Source of the DNA: Agrococcus jejuensis
GTDB taxonomy: Bacteria > Actinomycetota > Actinomycetes > Actinomycetales > Microbacteriaceae
DNA: 64,000 bases
Assembly (NCBI RefSeq): GCF_007679035.1
Contig: NZ_VEFR01000001.1
Location: forward strand, 434,001-498,000
Direction of reading: 5' to 3'
Shown: piece after piece, positions 19,290 through 28,220 of the stretch
How the letters are laid out: every line of letters begins with the position of its first letter
Position numbering within the stretch: position 1 is the stretch's first letter
Translations under genes and position numbers: made by a program
Notes under the pieces: model-generated
Databases searched by the model: none
What the model saw: the letters and a program-made list of their open reading frames with translations, nothing else
What the model was told of the DNA's origin: nothing

Positions 19290-20540
19290 ATGGCAGATCG
19301 CAGCGTGCTCGGCGTCGGCATCGTCGGCGCCGGCTTCATCGGCGAGTTCCACGTGCGCTCGTGGACGGGCGTGCGCGACGCCGACGTCGTCGCCGTCGCC
19401 TCGCGCACGCGCGAGAGCGCCGCGCGCGTCGCAGCCCTCGCCGAGGAGCTCGCCGTCGGCGTCGACGTCGCCGTGCACGACGACGTGCGCGCGCTCGTGC
19501 GCGACCCGCGCGTCGACGCGGTCTGGGTGCTCACGCCCAACGACACCCGCGTCGACGTCATCGAGGCCATCTGCGAGGAGGTGCGCGCCGGCGCGACGCT
19601 CACGGGCATCGCGATCGAGAAGCCGCTCGGCCGCACGGTCGCGGAGGCGCAGCGCATCCTCGGGCTCGTCGAGGAGGCCGGCCTGCTGCACGCCTACCTC
19701 GAGAACCAGGTCTACGCCCCCGCCATCACGCGTGCGCACGAGCTCGTGTGGCGCCGCGGCGCGTCCGAGGCGGGCTCGCCGTACCTCGCCCGCTGCGCCG
19801 AGGAGCACTCCGGACCGCACAAGGCGTGGTTCTGGGACGGGATCCGACAGGGCGGGGGCGTGCTGTCGGACATGATGTGCCACTCGGTCGAGGCGGGCAG
19901 GTACCTGCTGACCCCGCCGGGCGTCGACCCCGCCGACTGGCTGCGCCCCGTGTCGGTGACCGCCAGCATCCAGTCGCTCAAGTGGGGCAGGCCCGCGTAC
20001 GCGGAACGCCTGCTGGAGCTCTACCCGGGTGCGCCCGACTATCGCGAGCGTCCGAGCGAGGACTACGCACGAGCGGCGTGGGAGTTCGTGAACGGCGACG
20101 GCGAGATCGTGATCGCCGAGGGCACGACGTCGTGGAGCCACGTCGGCGCAGGCCTGCGGCTCTCGTTCGAGCTGCTCGGCCCCGAGTACTCGATGCAGTC
20201 GGACACGCTGCAGACGGAGTCGCGCGTCTTCCTGTCCCGTGCCCTCGGTCAGGGACAGGGCGAGGACATGCTCGAGAAGCAGAACGCCGAGCAGGGCCTC
20301 ATGCCCGTCGTCGCCGACGAGGCCGCGACCTACGGCTACACGGGGGAGAACCGGCACGTCGCCGCGTGCTTCCTGCGCGGCGAGCAGCCCGCCGAGTCGC
20401 TGCGCAACGGCGTCGCGGTCGCCGAGCTGCTCATGGCCGCGTACCTGTCGGCGCAGACGGGCGAGACGGTGCGCTGGCCCGTCGACCTCGCGGACTTCGT
20501 GCCCGACGTCGCCCAGGGCACCTGGAACCCGCGCCGCTGA
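19290..20540 (+). CDS. Gfo/Idh/MocA-family oxidoreductase
   Basis: This 416-residue NAD(P)-dependent dehydrogenase has the Rossmann motif GIVGAGFIGEFH at the N-terminus, the catalytic-loop lysine in AIEKPLGRT, and a C-terminal alpha/beta substrate domain. Members oxidise sugars, inositols or sugar derivatives. Being the last gene of the ABC operon (GGGAGG ribosome site, 17-base gap), it probably performs the first step on the imported sugar. No kinase, isomerase or aldolase follows, so the rest of the pathway must be elsewhere. Substrate unknown. Confidence 0.92.
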   Translation: MADRSVLGVGIVGAGFIGEFHVRSWTGVRDADVVAVASRTRESAARVAALAEELAVGVDVAVHDDVRALVRDPRVDAVWVLTPNDTRVDVIEAICEEVRAGATLTGIAIEKPLGRTVAEAQRILGLVEEAGLLHAYLENQVYAPAITRAHELVWRRGASEAGSPYLARCAEEHSGPHKAWFWDGIRQGGGVLSDMMCHSVEAGRYLLTPPGVDPADWLRPVSVTASIQSLKWGRPAYAERLLELYPGAPDYRERPSEDYARAAWEFVNGDGEIVIAEGTTSWSHVGAGLRLSFELLGPEYSMQSDTLQTESRVFLSRALGQGQGEDMLEKQNAEQGLMPVVADEAATYGYTGENRHVAACFLRGEQPAESLRNGVAVAELLMAAYLSAQTGETVRWPVDLADFVPDVAQGTWNPRR

Positions 20541-20558
20541 CGCGACGCGGGTCCGGCG

Positions 20559-22388
20559 TCAGTCGCGGTGGCGCGGCTTGCGTCCGCCGTCGCGGTCGTC
20601 GCGACGCGGACGGTCGTCGCCGCGCCGGTCGTCACGACGCGGGCGGTCGGAGCCGCCGCGGTCGTCGCGGTCGCGACGCGGTCCACCGCGCTCCGGACGA
20701 CCACCCGTGTCGGGGCGGATGTCGATCGGCTTGCCGAGGATGCGCGTCTCGGCGAGGCGACCGAGCTGCTCGCCCGAGAGCTCGGGGAGCTCCACGAGCG
20801 TGAAGTCGAAGCGGATCTGGATGCGACCGAAGTCGTCGCGACCCAGGCCGCCCTCGTTCGCGAGCGCGCCGACGATCTGCCGCGGCTCGACGCGATTGCG
20901 CGAGCCGACCGCGAGCCGGTACGTCGTCGCGCCCTCGGGCGTGCGACGCTCGCGACGCGGACCGCGGTCCTCGCCGCCTCGCTCGTCGTCGCGGTCGCGC
21001 GGCCCGCGCTTCGGCGCACGCAGCGCCAGGTCGTCCTGCTCGTCGAGCAGCATCGGCGTCGGCCCCTGCGCGACCACTGCCAGGGCGGCGGCGACGTCGT
21101 TGTAGGGCACGTCGTGGTGCTCGACGTAGTGGGCGACGATGTCGCGGAAGCGCTCGACGCGGGCCGACTCGGCGTCGAGCGCCGTCGTGATCGCGTCGTC
21201 GAACTTCGACAGTCGCGACGCGTTGACCTCGCCGGCCGACGGCATCGGGATCTCCTCGACCGTGCCGCCCGTCGTGCGCTCGATCGCGCCGAGCATGCGG
21301 CGCTCTCGCGGCGTGACGAAGCTGATGGCATCGCCCGTGCGGCCCGCTCGACCCGTGCGGCCGATGCGGTGCACGTACGACTCGGTGTCGATCGGCAGGT
21401 CGTAGTTCACGACGTGGCTGATGCGCTCGACGTCGAGGCCGCGCGCGGCGACGTCGGTCGCGACGAGCACGTCGAGCGCGCCCGAGCGCAGCTGCTCGAT
21501 GGTCTTCTCGCGCTGCGGCTGCGCGACGTCGCCGGAGATGGCCGCGGCGGTGTAGCCGCGGGCGCGCAGACGCTCGGCGACCGTCTCCGTCTCGGACCGC
21601 GTGCGCACGAACACGATGGCGCCGTCGAAGGGCTCGACCTCCAGCACGCGCGTGAGCGCCTCGAGCTTCTGCTGGTACGACACGAGGATCGCGCGCTGAC
21701 GGATGCTCGCCGACGTCTTCGCGCCGCCCTGCACCGAGATCTCCTGCGGGTCGCGCAGGTGCTTCTTCGAGATCGCGAGGATCTGGCGCGGCATCGTCGC
21801 CGAGAACAGCGCGACCTGCTTGTCCTCCGGCGTCGAGGCGAGGATCTGGTCGACGTCCTCGGCGAAGCCCATGCGCAGCATCTCGTCGGCCTCGTCGAGC
21901 ACGACGTGCGTGAGGCCCGAGAGGTCGAGCGTGCCCTTGTCGAGGTGGTCCATGATGCGGCCGGGCGTGCCGACGACGACGTGGACGCCGCGGCGCAGCG
22001 CCGACAGCTGCACGCCGTAGCCCTGGCCGCCGTAGATCGGCAGCACCGTGACGCCGCCGAGGTGGGCCGCGTAGCGCTCGAACGCCTCGCACACCTGCAC
22101 GGCGAGCTCGCGCGTCGGCGTGAGCACGAGCGCCTGCGGCTCCCGACGCTCGACCTCGACGGCAGCGAGCACGGGCAGCGCGAACGCGGCGGTCTTGCCC
22201 GTGCCGGTCTGCGCGAGGCCGATGATGTCGCGACCCTGCATGAGGGTGGGGATCGTGGCGGCCTGGATGCTCGAGGGGGTCTCGTAGCCGACGTCGGCGA
22301 GCGCCTGGAGGAGGGCGGGCGGCAGGCCCAGGTCTGCGAACGTCGTGCGCTCGGCGTCAGCAGCCTCGGTGGGCTCGGAGTCGGTCAT
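20559..22388 (-). CDS. deaD: DEAD-box ATP-dependent RNA helicase (DeaD/CsdA-like)
   Basis: This 609-residue helicase unwinds RNA in ribosome assembly, mRNA turnover or cold adaptation. Q-motif and Walker A (AQTGTGKT, residues 59-66), PTREL, TPGR, DEAD (165-168), SAT, and the C-terminal helicase motifs ARGLDV and HRIGRTGRAGR are all present. After about residue 440 there is a DbpA-type RNA-binding domain (TYRLAVGSRNRVEPRQIVGAL). The tail is very basic with repeated RRDD/RGG-like units. The ATG at 22388 has TACCGT seven bases upstream, suggesting a leaderless transcript. Confidence 0.95.
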   Translation of the reverse strand: MTDSEPTEAADAERTTFADLGLPPALLQALADVGYETPSSIQAATIPTLMQGRDIIGLAQTGTGKTAAFALPVLAAVEVERREPQALVLTPTRELAVQVCEAFERYAAHLGGVTVLPIYGGQGYGVQLSALRRGVHVVVGTPGRIMDHLDKGTLDLSGLTHVVLDEADEMLRMGFAEDVDQILASTPEDKQVALFSATMPRQILAISKKHLRDPQEISVQGGAKTSASIRQRAILVSYQQKLEALTRVLEVEPFDGAIVFVRTRSETETVAERLRARGYTAAAISGDVAQPQREKTIEQLRSGALDVLVATDVAARGLDVERISHVVNYDLPIDTESYVHRIGRTGRAGRTGDAISFVTPRERRMLGAIERTTGGTVEEIPMPSAGEVNASRLSKFDDAITTALDAESARVERFRDIVAHYVEHHDVPYNDVAAALAVVAQGPTPMLLDEQDDLALRAPKRGPRDRDDERGGEDRGPRRERRTPEGATTYRLAVGSRNRVEPRQIVGALANEGGLGRDDFGRIQIRFDFTLVELPELSGEQLGRLAETRILGKPIDIRPDTGGRPERGGPRRDRDDRGGSDRPRRDDRRGDDRPRRDDRDGGRKPRHRD

Positions 22389-22395
22389 GGCATCA

Positions 22396-22401
22396 ACGGT
22401 A
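22396..22401 (-). promoter_or_regulatory. -10 box of a leaderless promoter (TACCGT) for deaD
   Basis: TACCGT lies seven bases before the helicase ATG, with no ribosome site between them. Confidence 0.5.
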
Positions 22402-22435
22402 CGCGGCCCCGGGGTCCGCGCGCGCCACATGCCCG

Positions 22436-23359
22436 TCAGGCGCGGGCAGGATCCACGAGCGTGGCGGCCAGGAAGGCGAGGATCGCGTCGCGCACGTCGG
22501 GCTCCTCGAGCAGGCCGATCGAGTGGCGCTGCGACGGCACGACGGCGAGCTGCACGGGCGTGCCGGCGTCCTCGAGGGCCGCGACGAAGCCCTCGGCCTG
22601 CTCGAGCGGGATCATCTCGTCGTCGCCGTGGACGACGAGGAACGGCGGATCCGTCTCGTCGGCGAACGTCGCGGGGCTCGCGAGCGCTGCCGCGTCGCAG
22701 TCGACGAAGTCGTCGCAGCCGAGGTAGGCCAGCTGCCGCTCGACGAAGTCGTCGCGCACGTCCGCGCCCGTGAGGTCGAGCGGCGCCGACATCGTGACGA
22801 CGGCGGCGACGCGAGCGCCGGCATCCCAGTCTCCCGTGCCCGCCGTCGCCAGCAGCGAGGCGAGGTTGCCGCCCGCCGAGCCGCCGAAGGCGCCGATGCG
22901 CTCGGGATCGATCGCGTACGTCGCGAGCGTCTCGGGGGAGCGGAGCCACGCGAGGGCAGCGGTGACGTCCTCGACGCCCGCGGGGAACGGATGCGCGGGT
23001 GCGAGGCGGTAGTCGACGTTCGCGACGACGTAGCCCGCCTGCGCGAGCCACACGCACGTGTCGCGCCAGAGCGGATCCGTGCGGCTGCCGCGCGCCCACG
23101 AGCCGCCGTGCACGAGCAGGATCGCCGCGCGGGCGGCGGTCGTCTCGCCGTGCGGCATGCAGACGTCGATGCGCTGGGCCGGGTCGGCGCCGTAGGGGAT
23201 GGCGTCGACGACCGTCACGCCCGACGCGTCACGGGGCGGCACGGCAGGGCGCTGCTCGCGCATCGTCGGCAGCAGCACGGCGCCCGTGACGACCAGGGCC
23301 GCGACCACGCCGGCGGCCACGCTCGCGAGTGCGAGCGCGCGACGGCGCACCGAGGGCAC
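22436..23359 (-). CDS. Alpha/beta hydrolase, probable exported esterase/lipase
   Basis: This 307-residue protein belongs to the hormone-sensitive-lipase/BD-FAE group. The oxyanion-hole motif LLVHGGSWARG, nucleophile elbow GGSAGGN, and a likely Asp/His pair in VVHGDDEMIP and SQRHSIG are visible. Residues 8-31 form a hydrophobic N-terminal segment that could be a signal peptide or anchor. A cysteine pair (LGCDDFVDC) fits an extracytoplasmic location. It begins 19 bases after the bioY stop on the same strand and may be co-transcribed with it. The natural ester is unknown. Confidence 0.88.
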   Translation of the reverse strand: MPSVRRRALALASVAAGVVAALVVTGAVLLPTMREQRPAVPPRDASGVTVVDAIPYGADPAQRIDVCMPHGETTAARAAILLVHGGSWARGSRTDPLWRDTCVWLAQAGYVVANVDYRLAPAHPFPAGVEDVTAALAWLRSPETLATYAIDPERIGAFGGSAGGNLASLLATAGTGDWDAGARVAAVVTMSAPLDLTGADVRDDFVERQLAYLGCDDFVDCDAAALASPATFADETDPPFLVVHGDDEMIPLEQAEGFVAALEDAGTPVQLAVVPSQRHSIGLLEEPDVRDAILAFLAATLVDPARA

Positions 23360-23378
23360 CTGCGTCCGGGCCGGAGCG

Positions 23379-23975
23379 CTACTCGCCGCGGCGTGCGTCG
23401 AGGGTGCGCACGCCCTTCCACGCGAGCGGCAGGATCGCCGCGGCGATGACGGCCTTCACGATGCCGCCCGGGATGAAGGGCACGAGGCCCCACGCCAGGA
23501 CCTGCTCGAACGAGCCGCCCGTCGTGACGGCGAGCCACGGCAGGCCGATCGCGAACGTCACGAGCGTGCCCGCGGTCATGGCGACGGCGGCGCCGAGGAA
23601 GCGTCGGTCCCAGCGGCGCTCGGCGAGCCAGCCCGTGAGGGCGGCGGCGAGCACGAAGCCGACGATATAGCCGCCCGTGGGCCCGGCGAGGATCGCGAGG
23701 CCCGACGTCTGCTCCGAGAAGATCGGCAGGCCCGCGGCGCCGAGGATCGCGTAGACCGCCAGCGAGGCAGCACCGCGGACGGCGCCGAGCGAGGCGCCGA
23801 CGACGAGCACCGCGAGCGTCTGGCCGGTGACCGGCACGGGCCAGAGGGGGATCGCCACCTGCGCCAGCAGCGCCGTGAGTGCCACGCCGGCGGCCACGAG
23901 CGCGACGTCGGTGACGACGGAGCGCTGGGCGACGAGACGGTCGGCGAGCACGGTGGGGGCGGCGATCGAGGACAT
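23379..23975 (-). CDS. bioY: Biotin transporter BioY
   Basis: BioY is the S component of an ECF-type vitamin transporter that binds and imports biotin. The 198-residue protein has six hydrophobic segments and the family elements VPVTGQTLAVLVVGASLG and AGPTGGYIVGF. The ATG at 23975 has GGAG five bases upstream; a GTG 15 codons earlier (24020) is less likely. TATGCT at 24009-24014 could be its -10 box. No bioM/bioN energising genes are adjacent, so it probably uses shared modules or works alone. Confidence 0.93.
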   Translation of the reverse strand: MSSIAAPTVLADRLVAQRSVVTDVALVAAGVALTALLAQVAIPLWPVPVTGQTLAVLVVGASLGAVRGAASLAVYAILGAAGLPIFSEQTSGLAILAGPTGGYIVGFVLAAALTGWLAERRWDRRFLGAAVAMTAGTLVTFAIGLPWLAVTTGGSFEQVLAWGLVPFIPGGIVKAVIAAAILPLAWKGVRTLDARRGE

Positions 23976-24091
23976 GCGAGCTCCAGTCGTCGGGGCGGTC
24001 TGGACCGAGCATAGGGTCACCGAGGATCGCGTGTCCGCACATGACGCGCGGATGGCCCGTGACGCGCCGCCACCGTGCCACGCTGGACCTC

Positions 24092-24796
24092 GTGGACCCC
24101 CTCGCCTGGCTCATCGACGCCTACACCGCGCAGATCCCGCTGCCCGGCGGTCAGTCGCTGCTGCTGCGCGAGGTCGTCGGCAACGTCTTCGGCCTCGCGA
24201 GCGCGCTCGGGGGCATGGCCCGCCGCATCTGGGCCTGGCCCGTGGGCATCGTGGGCAACCTGCTGCTGCTCAGCGTCTTCGTCGCCTCGCTCGTCGACCC
24301 GGCGCACTCGCTGCCCGCCCTGCTCGGCCAGGCGGGTCGGCAGGTGATGTTCATCGCCGTCGCGATCTACGGCTGGATCCGCTGGCGGCAGGCGCGCGAC
24401 GGCGGCGGTCAGATCCGCCCGCGCTGGGCGACGGGGCGCGAGCGGCTCGGGATCGTGCTCGTGCTGCTCGTCGGCACGATCGCGCTCACGCCGCTCTTCA
24501 CGGCACTCGGCTCGTACGACCCGGTCTGGGCCGACGCGTGGACGTTCATGGGCTCGCTCGTCGCGACGTACGGGATGGCGAAGGGCTGGACGGAGTTCTG
24601 GCTCGTCTGGATCGCCGTCGACGTCGTGGGCGTGCCCCTGCTCGTCTCCGCCGGCTACTACGCGACCGCTGCGATGTACGTGTTCTACGGCGTCTTCACC
24701 GCGATCGGCTTCGTCGTCTGGTGGCGCGCGCAGGGCCGCAAGCCCGCGGTCGAGACGCTGCTGCCCGACCCGCGCCTGCAGGGCGACGGGCGCTGA
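24092..24796 (+). CDS. pnuC: Nicotinamide riboside/mononucleotide transporter PnuC
   Basis: PnuC imports nicotinamide riboside, a precursor for NAD. The 234-residue membrane protein has about seven helices. It shows the family stretch REVVGNVFGLASALGGMARR with AWPVGIVGN, and the conserved tryptophan/asparagine-rich substrate region YGMAKGWTEFW. I chose GTG at 24092, which gives MDPLAWLIDAYTAQ like family N-termini, with CACGCT seven bases upstream. The earlier ATG (24041) would add 17 arginine-rich residues. It is divergent from bioY, making a small vitamin-uptake pair. Confidence 0.9.
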   Translation: MDPLAWLIDAYTAQIPLPGGQSLLLREVVGNVFGLASALGGMARRIWAWPVGIVGNLLLLSVFVASLVDPAHSLPALLGQAGRQVMFIAVAIYGWIRWRQARDGGGQIRPRWATGRERLGIVLVLLVGTIALTPLFTALGSYDPVWADAWTFMGSLVATYGMAKGWTEFWLVWIAVDVVGVPLLVSAGYYATAAMYVFYGVFTAIGFVVWWRAQGRKPAVETLLPDPRLQGDGR

Positions 24797-24847
24797 GCGC
24801 CCGCGGGACGCCGCCGCGGCGCTGCGCGCCGATCGGGTCGGCCCTCG

Positions 24848-25705
24848 TCACGATCGGCGGATCCACCGGAAGGTCAGTCGCACGGCGATGAGCCCGACGA
24901 CGAGCCAGACGCCCAACGCGATGCCGACGCCCGCGAGGTTCCACGACTCGCCGACCTCGAGCATCGCGTACGACTCCGGCAGCAGCGCAGCGCGCATGCC
25001 GAGCGCCATCCACGCGACCGGCAGCGCCTGCGCCGCCTGCTGCATCCACTCGGGCAGCAGCGAGAACTGGATGAAGATGCCCGACGCGAACTGCACGACG
25101 AGCACGATCGGGATGATGACCGCCGTCGCGCTGCGCCCCGAGCGCGGCACCCGCGACAGCGCGACGCCCAGCAGGGCGCTCGTGACGGTGCCGAGCGCGA
25201 AGACCCAGCCGAACGTCGCCCACGAGCCTGCCGACGTCGGCAGGGCGACGCCGAAGACGAGGACCCCGACCGCCAGCAGCACGATGGCCTGCGCGAGCCC
25301 GGTCACGACCGCCTGGCCGATCTTGCCGATCAGGAACGCGACGGGCGGCATCGGCGTGCCCGCGAGGCGCTTGAGCGTGCCGTTCGTGCGGGCGACGGCG
25401 ACGTCGACGCCGAGGTTCTGCACGCCCGAGAGCAGGATGCCCGACGCCAGCATCGCCGGCAGATAGTACTCGGCGGCGGCGATCTCCGTCGTGCCACCGC
25501 GTCCGTCGGGGAACGTCATGGTCTCGAAGACCGAGGCGAAGATGCCGAGCATGAGCACGGGGAACAGGAACGTGAAGAGGACCTGGTCGAGCTGGCGGAA
25601 GTACGTGCGCACCTCGTAGGCGACGCGACCGACGCCGATGCGCGCCGTGCGGGCGATGCCGGCAGGGGAGAGCGGATGGGGCAGGCCTCCGCCGAGCCCC
25701 GTCAT
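24848..25705 (-). CDS. ABC-2 type exporter permease
   Basis: This 285-residue membrane protein has six hydrophobic segments typical of ABC-2 permeases (DrrB/NodJ-like). A first cytoplasmic helix (YEVRTYFRQLDQVLF) precedes the core. It forms an exporter with the ATPase encoded immediately upstream; the two genes overlap as ATGA. Such pairs often export drugs, lipids or antibiotics. No resistance or biosynthesis gene adjoins, so the substrate is unknown. Confidence 0.92.
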   Translation of the reverse strand: MTGLGGGLPHPLSPAGIARTARIGVGRVAYEVRTYFRQLDQVLFTFLFPVLMLGIFASVFETMTFPDGRGGTTEIAAAEYYLPAMLASGILLSGVQNLGVDVAVARTNGTLKRLAGTPMPPVAFLIGKIGQAVVTGLAQAIVLLAVGVLVFGVALPTSAGSWATFGWVFALGTVTSALLGVALSRVPRSGRSATAVIIPIVLVVQFASGIFIQFSLLPEWMQQAAQALPVAWMALGMRAALLPESYAMLEVGESWNLAGVGIALGVWLVVGLIAVRLTFRWIRRS

Positions 25706-26559
25706 GCGCGCGCCTCCTCGCGGTCGGCGCGGACGATGTCGAGGTAGACGTCCTCGAGGCTCGGGCGCACGACCTCGAGCGCCTCGGGCTCGCCGAGCCG
25801 TGCGACGAGCGATGCGACGAGCGCCCCGGGATCCTGGGTGCGCTGCTCGCGCACGACGTCGCCCTCGCGCCAGCGCACGATCGGCGTGCGCGCCTCGGCG
25901 CCGCCGATCGCATCCGGCGCGCCCTCGGCGGCGACCCGTCGATCGGCGATCACGACGATGCGGTCGGCGAGCTGCGCCGCCTCCTCGAGGTAGTGCGTCG
26001 TGAGGAGGATGGTCGTGCCGTCGGCCTGCAGCGAGCGGATGAGGCTCCAGAACTCGCGGCGCGCCTCGGCGTCGAACCCCGTGGTGGGCTCGTCGAGGAA
26101 CAGCAGCCGCGGTCGGCCGACGATCCCCATCGCGACGTCGGCGCGACGCTGCAGCCCGCCCGAGAGCGACGCGATGCGCCGTCCGGCATGCTGCTCGAGC
26201 CCCACGGCGGCGAGCACCTCGTCGACGTCGCGCGAGTCGGGGAACAGGGCGGCGAGCCCGCGCAGCTCCTCGCGCACCGTCGCGACCGAGGCCTCGCCGC
26301 TCGACTGCAGCACGATGCCGAGTCCCGCGCGCCATGCGACGCCCGCGTGCTGCGGATCCTCGCCGAGCACGCGCACGTCGCCACCGGAGCGCACGCGGTA
26401 GCCCTCGAGGATCTCGATCGTCGTGGACTTGCCCGCGCCGTTCGGGCCGAGCAGCGCGAGGGTCTCGCCCTCGTCGATGTGCAGGCTCACGTCGTCGAGC
26501 GCGACGTGCTCCCCGTAGGACTTCCGGAGGTGCTGGACCTCGACCAGTCGGTTCGCCAT
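25702..26559 (-). CDS. ABC exporter ATP-binding protein (DrrA-like)
   Basis: This 285-residue ATPase has Walker A GPNGAGKST, the Q-loop VLQSSGEASVATV, the signature SLSGGLQRR, Walker B LLFLDEPTTGFD and switch histidine LLTTHYLEEAA. A C-terminal regulatory extension ends with LEVVRPSLEDVYLDIV, typical of the DrrA group. It precedes the permease gene with a 4-base overlap. Its ATG lies 52 bases after the hairpin that ends the upstream MFS gene, so it probably has its own promoter. Confidence 0.93.
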   Translation of the reverse strand: MANRLVEVQHLRKSYGEHVALDDVSLHIDEGETLALLGPNGAGKSTTIEILEGYRVRSGGDVRVLGEDPQHAGVAWRAGLGIVLQSSGEASVATVREELRGLAALFPDSRDVDEVLAAVGLEQHAGRRIASLSGGLQRRADVAMGIVGRPRLLFLDEPTTGFDAEARREFWSLIRSLQADGTTILLTTHYLEEAAQLADRIVVIADRRVAAEGAPDAIGGAEARTPIVRWREGDVVREQRTQDPGALVASLVARLGEPEALEVVRPSLEDVYLDIVRADREEARA

Positions 26560-26610
26560 GCCCCCAGCCTGCTCCAGCGACGGCGGATGCGGGAGGGGCG
26601 TGCGGGGGAG

Positions 26611-26640
26611 CCCGGCGTCCACCGATCGGTGGACGCCGGG
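26611..26640. terminator. Perfect 30-bp palindrome, terminator of the DHA2 transporter gene
   Basis: Arms of 13 bases (CCCGGCGTCCACC and its exact complement) surround GATC. The palindrome begins eight bases after the stop of the minus-strand MFS gene and precedes the next minus-strand gene, so it most likely ends that transcript. There is no T-tract. Confidence 0.7.
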
Positions 26641-26647
26641 TCTCGCC

Positions 26648-28180
26648 TCACTCCGCCGTCGCGACGGCGGCCGCTGCCGCGTCGTCGGCGGCGAGCGTCG
26701 GCGGCTGCTGGCCCTGCGCCTTCGGCTTGGCGAAGCACAGGGCGGCGACGACGCCGAGCGCCGTGACCGCGGCCGGCAGCAGCAGCGACTGGCCGAGCGC
26801 CTCCGAGAACGGCCCGGCGATCTGCTCGGGCAGCGTGCCGCCGAACGACGTGCCCGAGACCTGGTCGCTCGATCCGGCACCGAGCTCGGCGTCGATGCGC
26901 CACGACATCGCCGCGGCGATCGCGGCGGAGCCGATGACCGCGCCCATCTGGCGCACGGTGTTGTAGACGCCCGAGCCGGCGCCGGCGAGGCGCGGGTCGA
27001 GGTTGCGGGTGGCGACGATGCCGAGCGGACCCCACACGAACGCGCTCGAGACGCCCATGAGCGCACCGGGCAGCAGGAAGAGCCACACGTCGGTCTCCGA
27101 CTGCACCCACATGCCGTACCAGGCGACCGACGCCCCCATGCCGAGGATGCCGGCGGCCGTGAAGAGCCGCGGGTCGCGCGCCTGCAGGAACCGGCTCGTG
27201 AAGGGCGAGAGGAACCCGGCACCGAGCGCCATCGGCACCATGAGCAGCGCCGACTCCGTCGGGGTCAGCCCGCGCACGCCCTGCGCGTAGAGGAAGATCG
27301 GCACCGCCATCGCGGTCACGAGGAAGCCGATCGTCGCGATCGCGATGCTCGCGAGCGTGAAGTTGCGGTCGCGGAAGATGCCGAGCGGCACGAGCGGCTC
27401 GCGCCGGTTGACGGCCTGCCACACGACGAAGGCCACCATGAGCACGACGCCTGCGACGATCATCCCGATGAGCGGCACGTCGACGCCGAGGATCGGCATC
27501 GCGCCCCAGTCGTACGTCTCGCCCTCCTGGATGCCGAACACGAGCAGGAACATGCCCGCCGCGCTCAGCACGACGCCGAGCCAGTCGAAGGAGTGCGCGT
27601 GGAGCGGCAGGCGCGGCACGAGGCGCATGACGAGCACGAAGCCGACGATGCCGACGGGCACGTTGATGAAGAAGATCCACTCCCAGCCGAGGCTGTCGAC
27701 GAGCGCGCCGCCGAGCAGCGGGCCGACGAGCATCGCGAGGCCGGCGACGCCGCCCCACAGGCCCATGGCCGCACCGCGCGCGTTCGGCGCGAAGGTGCGC
27801 ATGATGACGGCCATCGTCTGCGGCGTCATGAGCGCGGCGCCGAGGCCCTGGATGACGCGGGCGACGATGAGCATCGCGATGGAGTCGGCGAGCCCGCACC
27901 ACAGCGAGGCGAGCGTGAAGACGGCCAGGCCCGTGAGGTAGACGGGCTTCGGGCCGAACCGGTCGCCGAGGCGGCCGGTGATGAGCAGGGGCACGGCGTA
28001 CGCGAGCAGGTAGGCGCTCGTGACCCAGATGACCTCGTTGATGCCGGCGTCGAGGCCGGACATGATGTGCGGGATCGCCACCGACACGATGGTCGAGTCG
28101 ACGAGGATCATGAAGAACCCGATGACGAGCGCCCAGAGGGCGGGCCAGGGGGATCGGGGAGCTGCGGCAGCGTCGGACAT
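26648..28180 (-). CDS. DHA2-family multidrug MFS transporter
   Basis: This 510-residue proton-driven efflux pump has about 14 membrane segments, the EmrB/QacA class. Visible are motif A GRLGDRFGPKPVY, the motif C region GLAMLVGPLLGGALVD in helix 5, and VDSTIVSVAIPHI in helix 1. AAGGAA lies five bases before the ATG. A PadR-family regulator gene lies 40 bases upstream on the same strand, which fits an efflux pump controlled by a drug-sensing repressor. The exported compound is unknown. Confidence 0.94.
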   Translation of the reverse strand: MSDAAAAPRSPWPALWALVIGFFMILVDSTIVSVAIPHIMSGLDAGINEVIWVTSAYLLAYAVPLLITGRLGDRFGPKPVYLTGLAVFTLASLWCGLADSIAMLIVARVIQGLGAALMTPQTMAVIMRTFAPNARGAAMGLWGGVAGLAMLVGPLLGGALVDSLGWEWIFFINVPVGIVGFVLVMRLVPRLPLHAHSFDWLGVVLSAAGMFLLVFGIQEGETYDWGAMPILGVDVPLIGMIVAGVVLMVAFVVWQAVNRREPLVPLGIFRDRNFTLASIAIATIGFLVTAMAVPIFLYAQGVRGLTPTESALLMVPMALGAGFLSPFTSRFLQARDPRLFTAAGILGMGASVAWYGMWVQSETDVWLFLLPGALMGVSSAFVWGPLGIVATRNLDPRLAGAGSGVYNTVRQMGAVIGSAAIAAAMSWRIDAELGAGSSDQVSGTSFGGTLPEQIAGPFSEALGQSLLLPAAVTALGVVAALCFAKPKAQGQQPPTLAADDAAAAAVATAE

Positions 28181-28220
28181 GACGGTTCCTTCGAGATGGA
28201 TGGCTCGGGTCGAGCGGGGC

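Noticed and set aside
20632-22092. Second long minus-strand frame inside the DEAD-box helicase gene
   Set aside because: It is a frame shadow with Arg-rich composition; the helicase motifs are in the other frame without a break.
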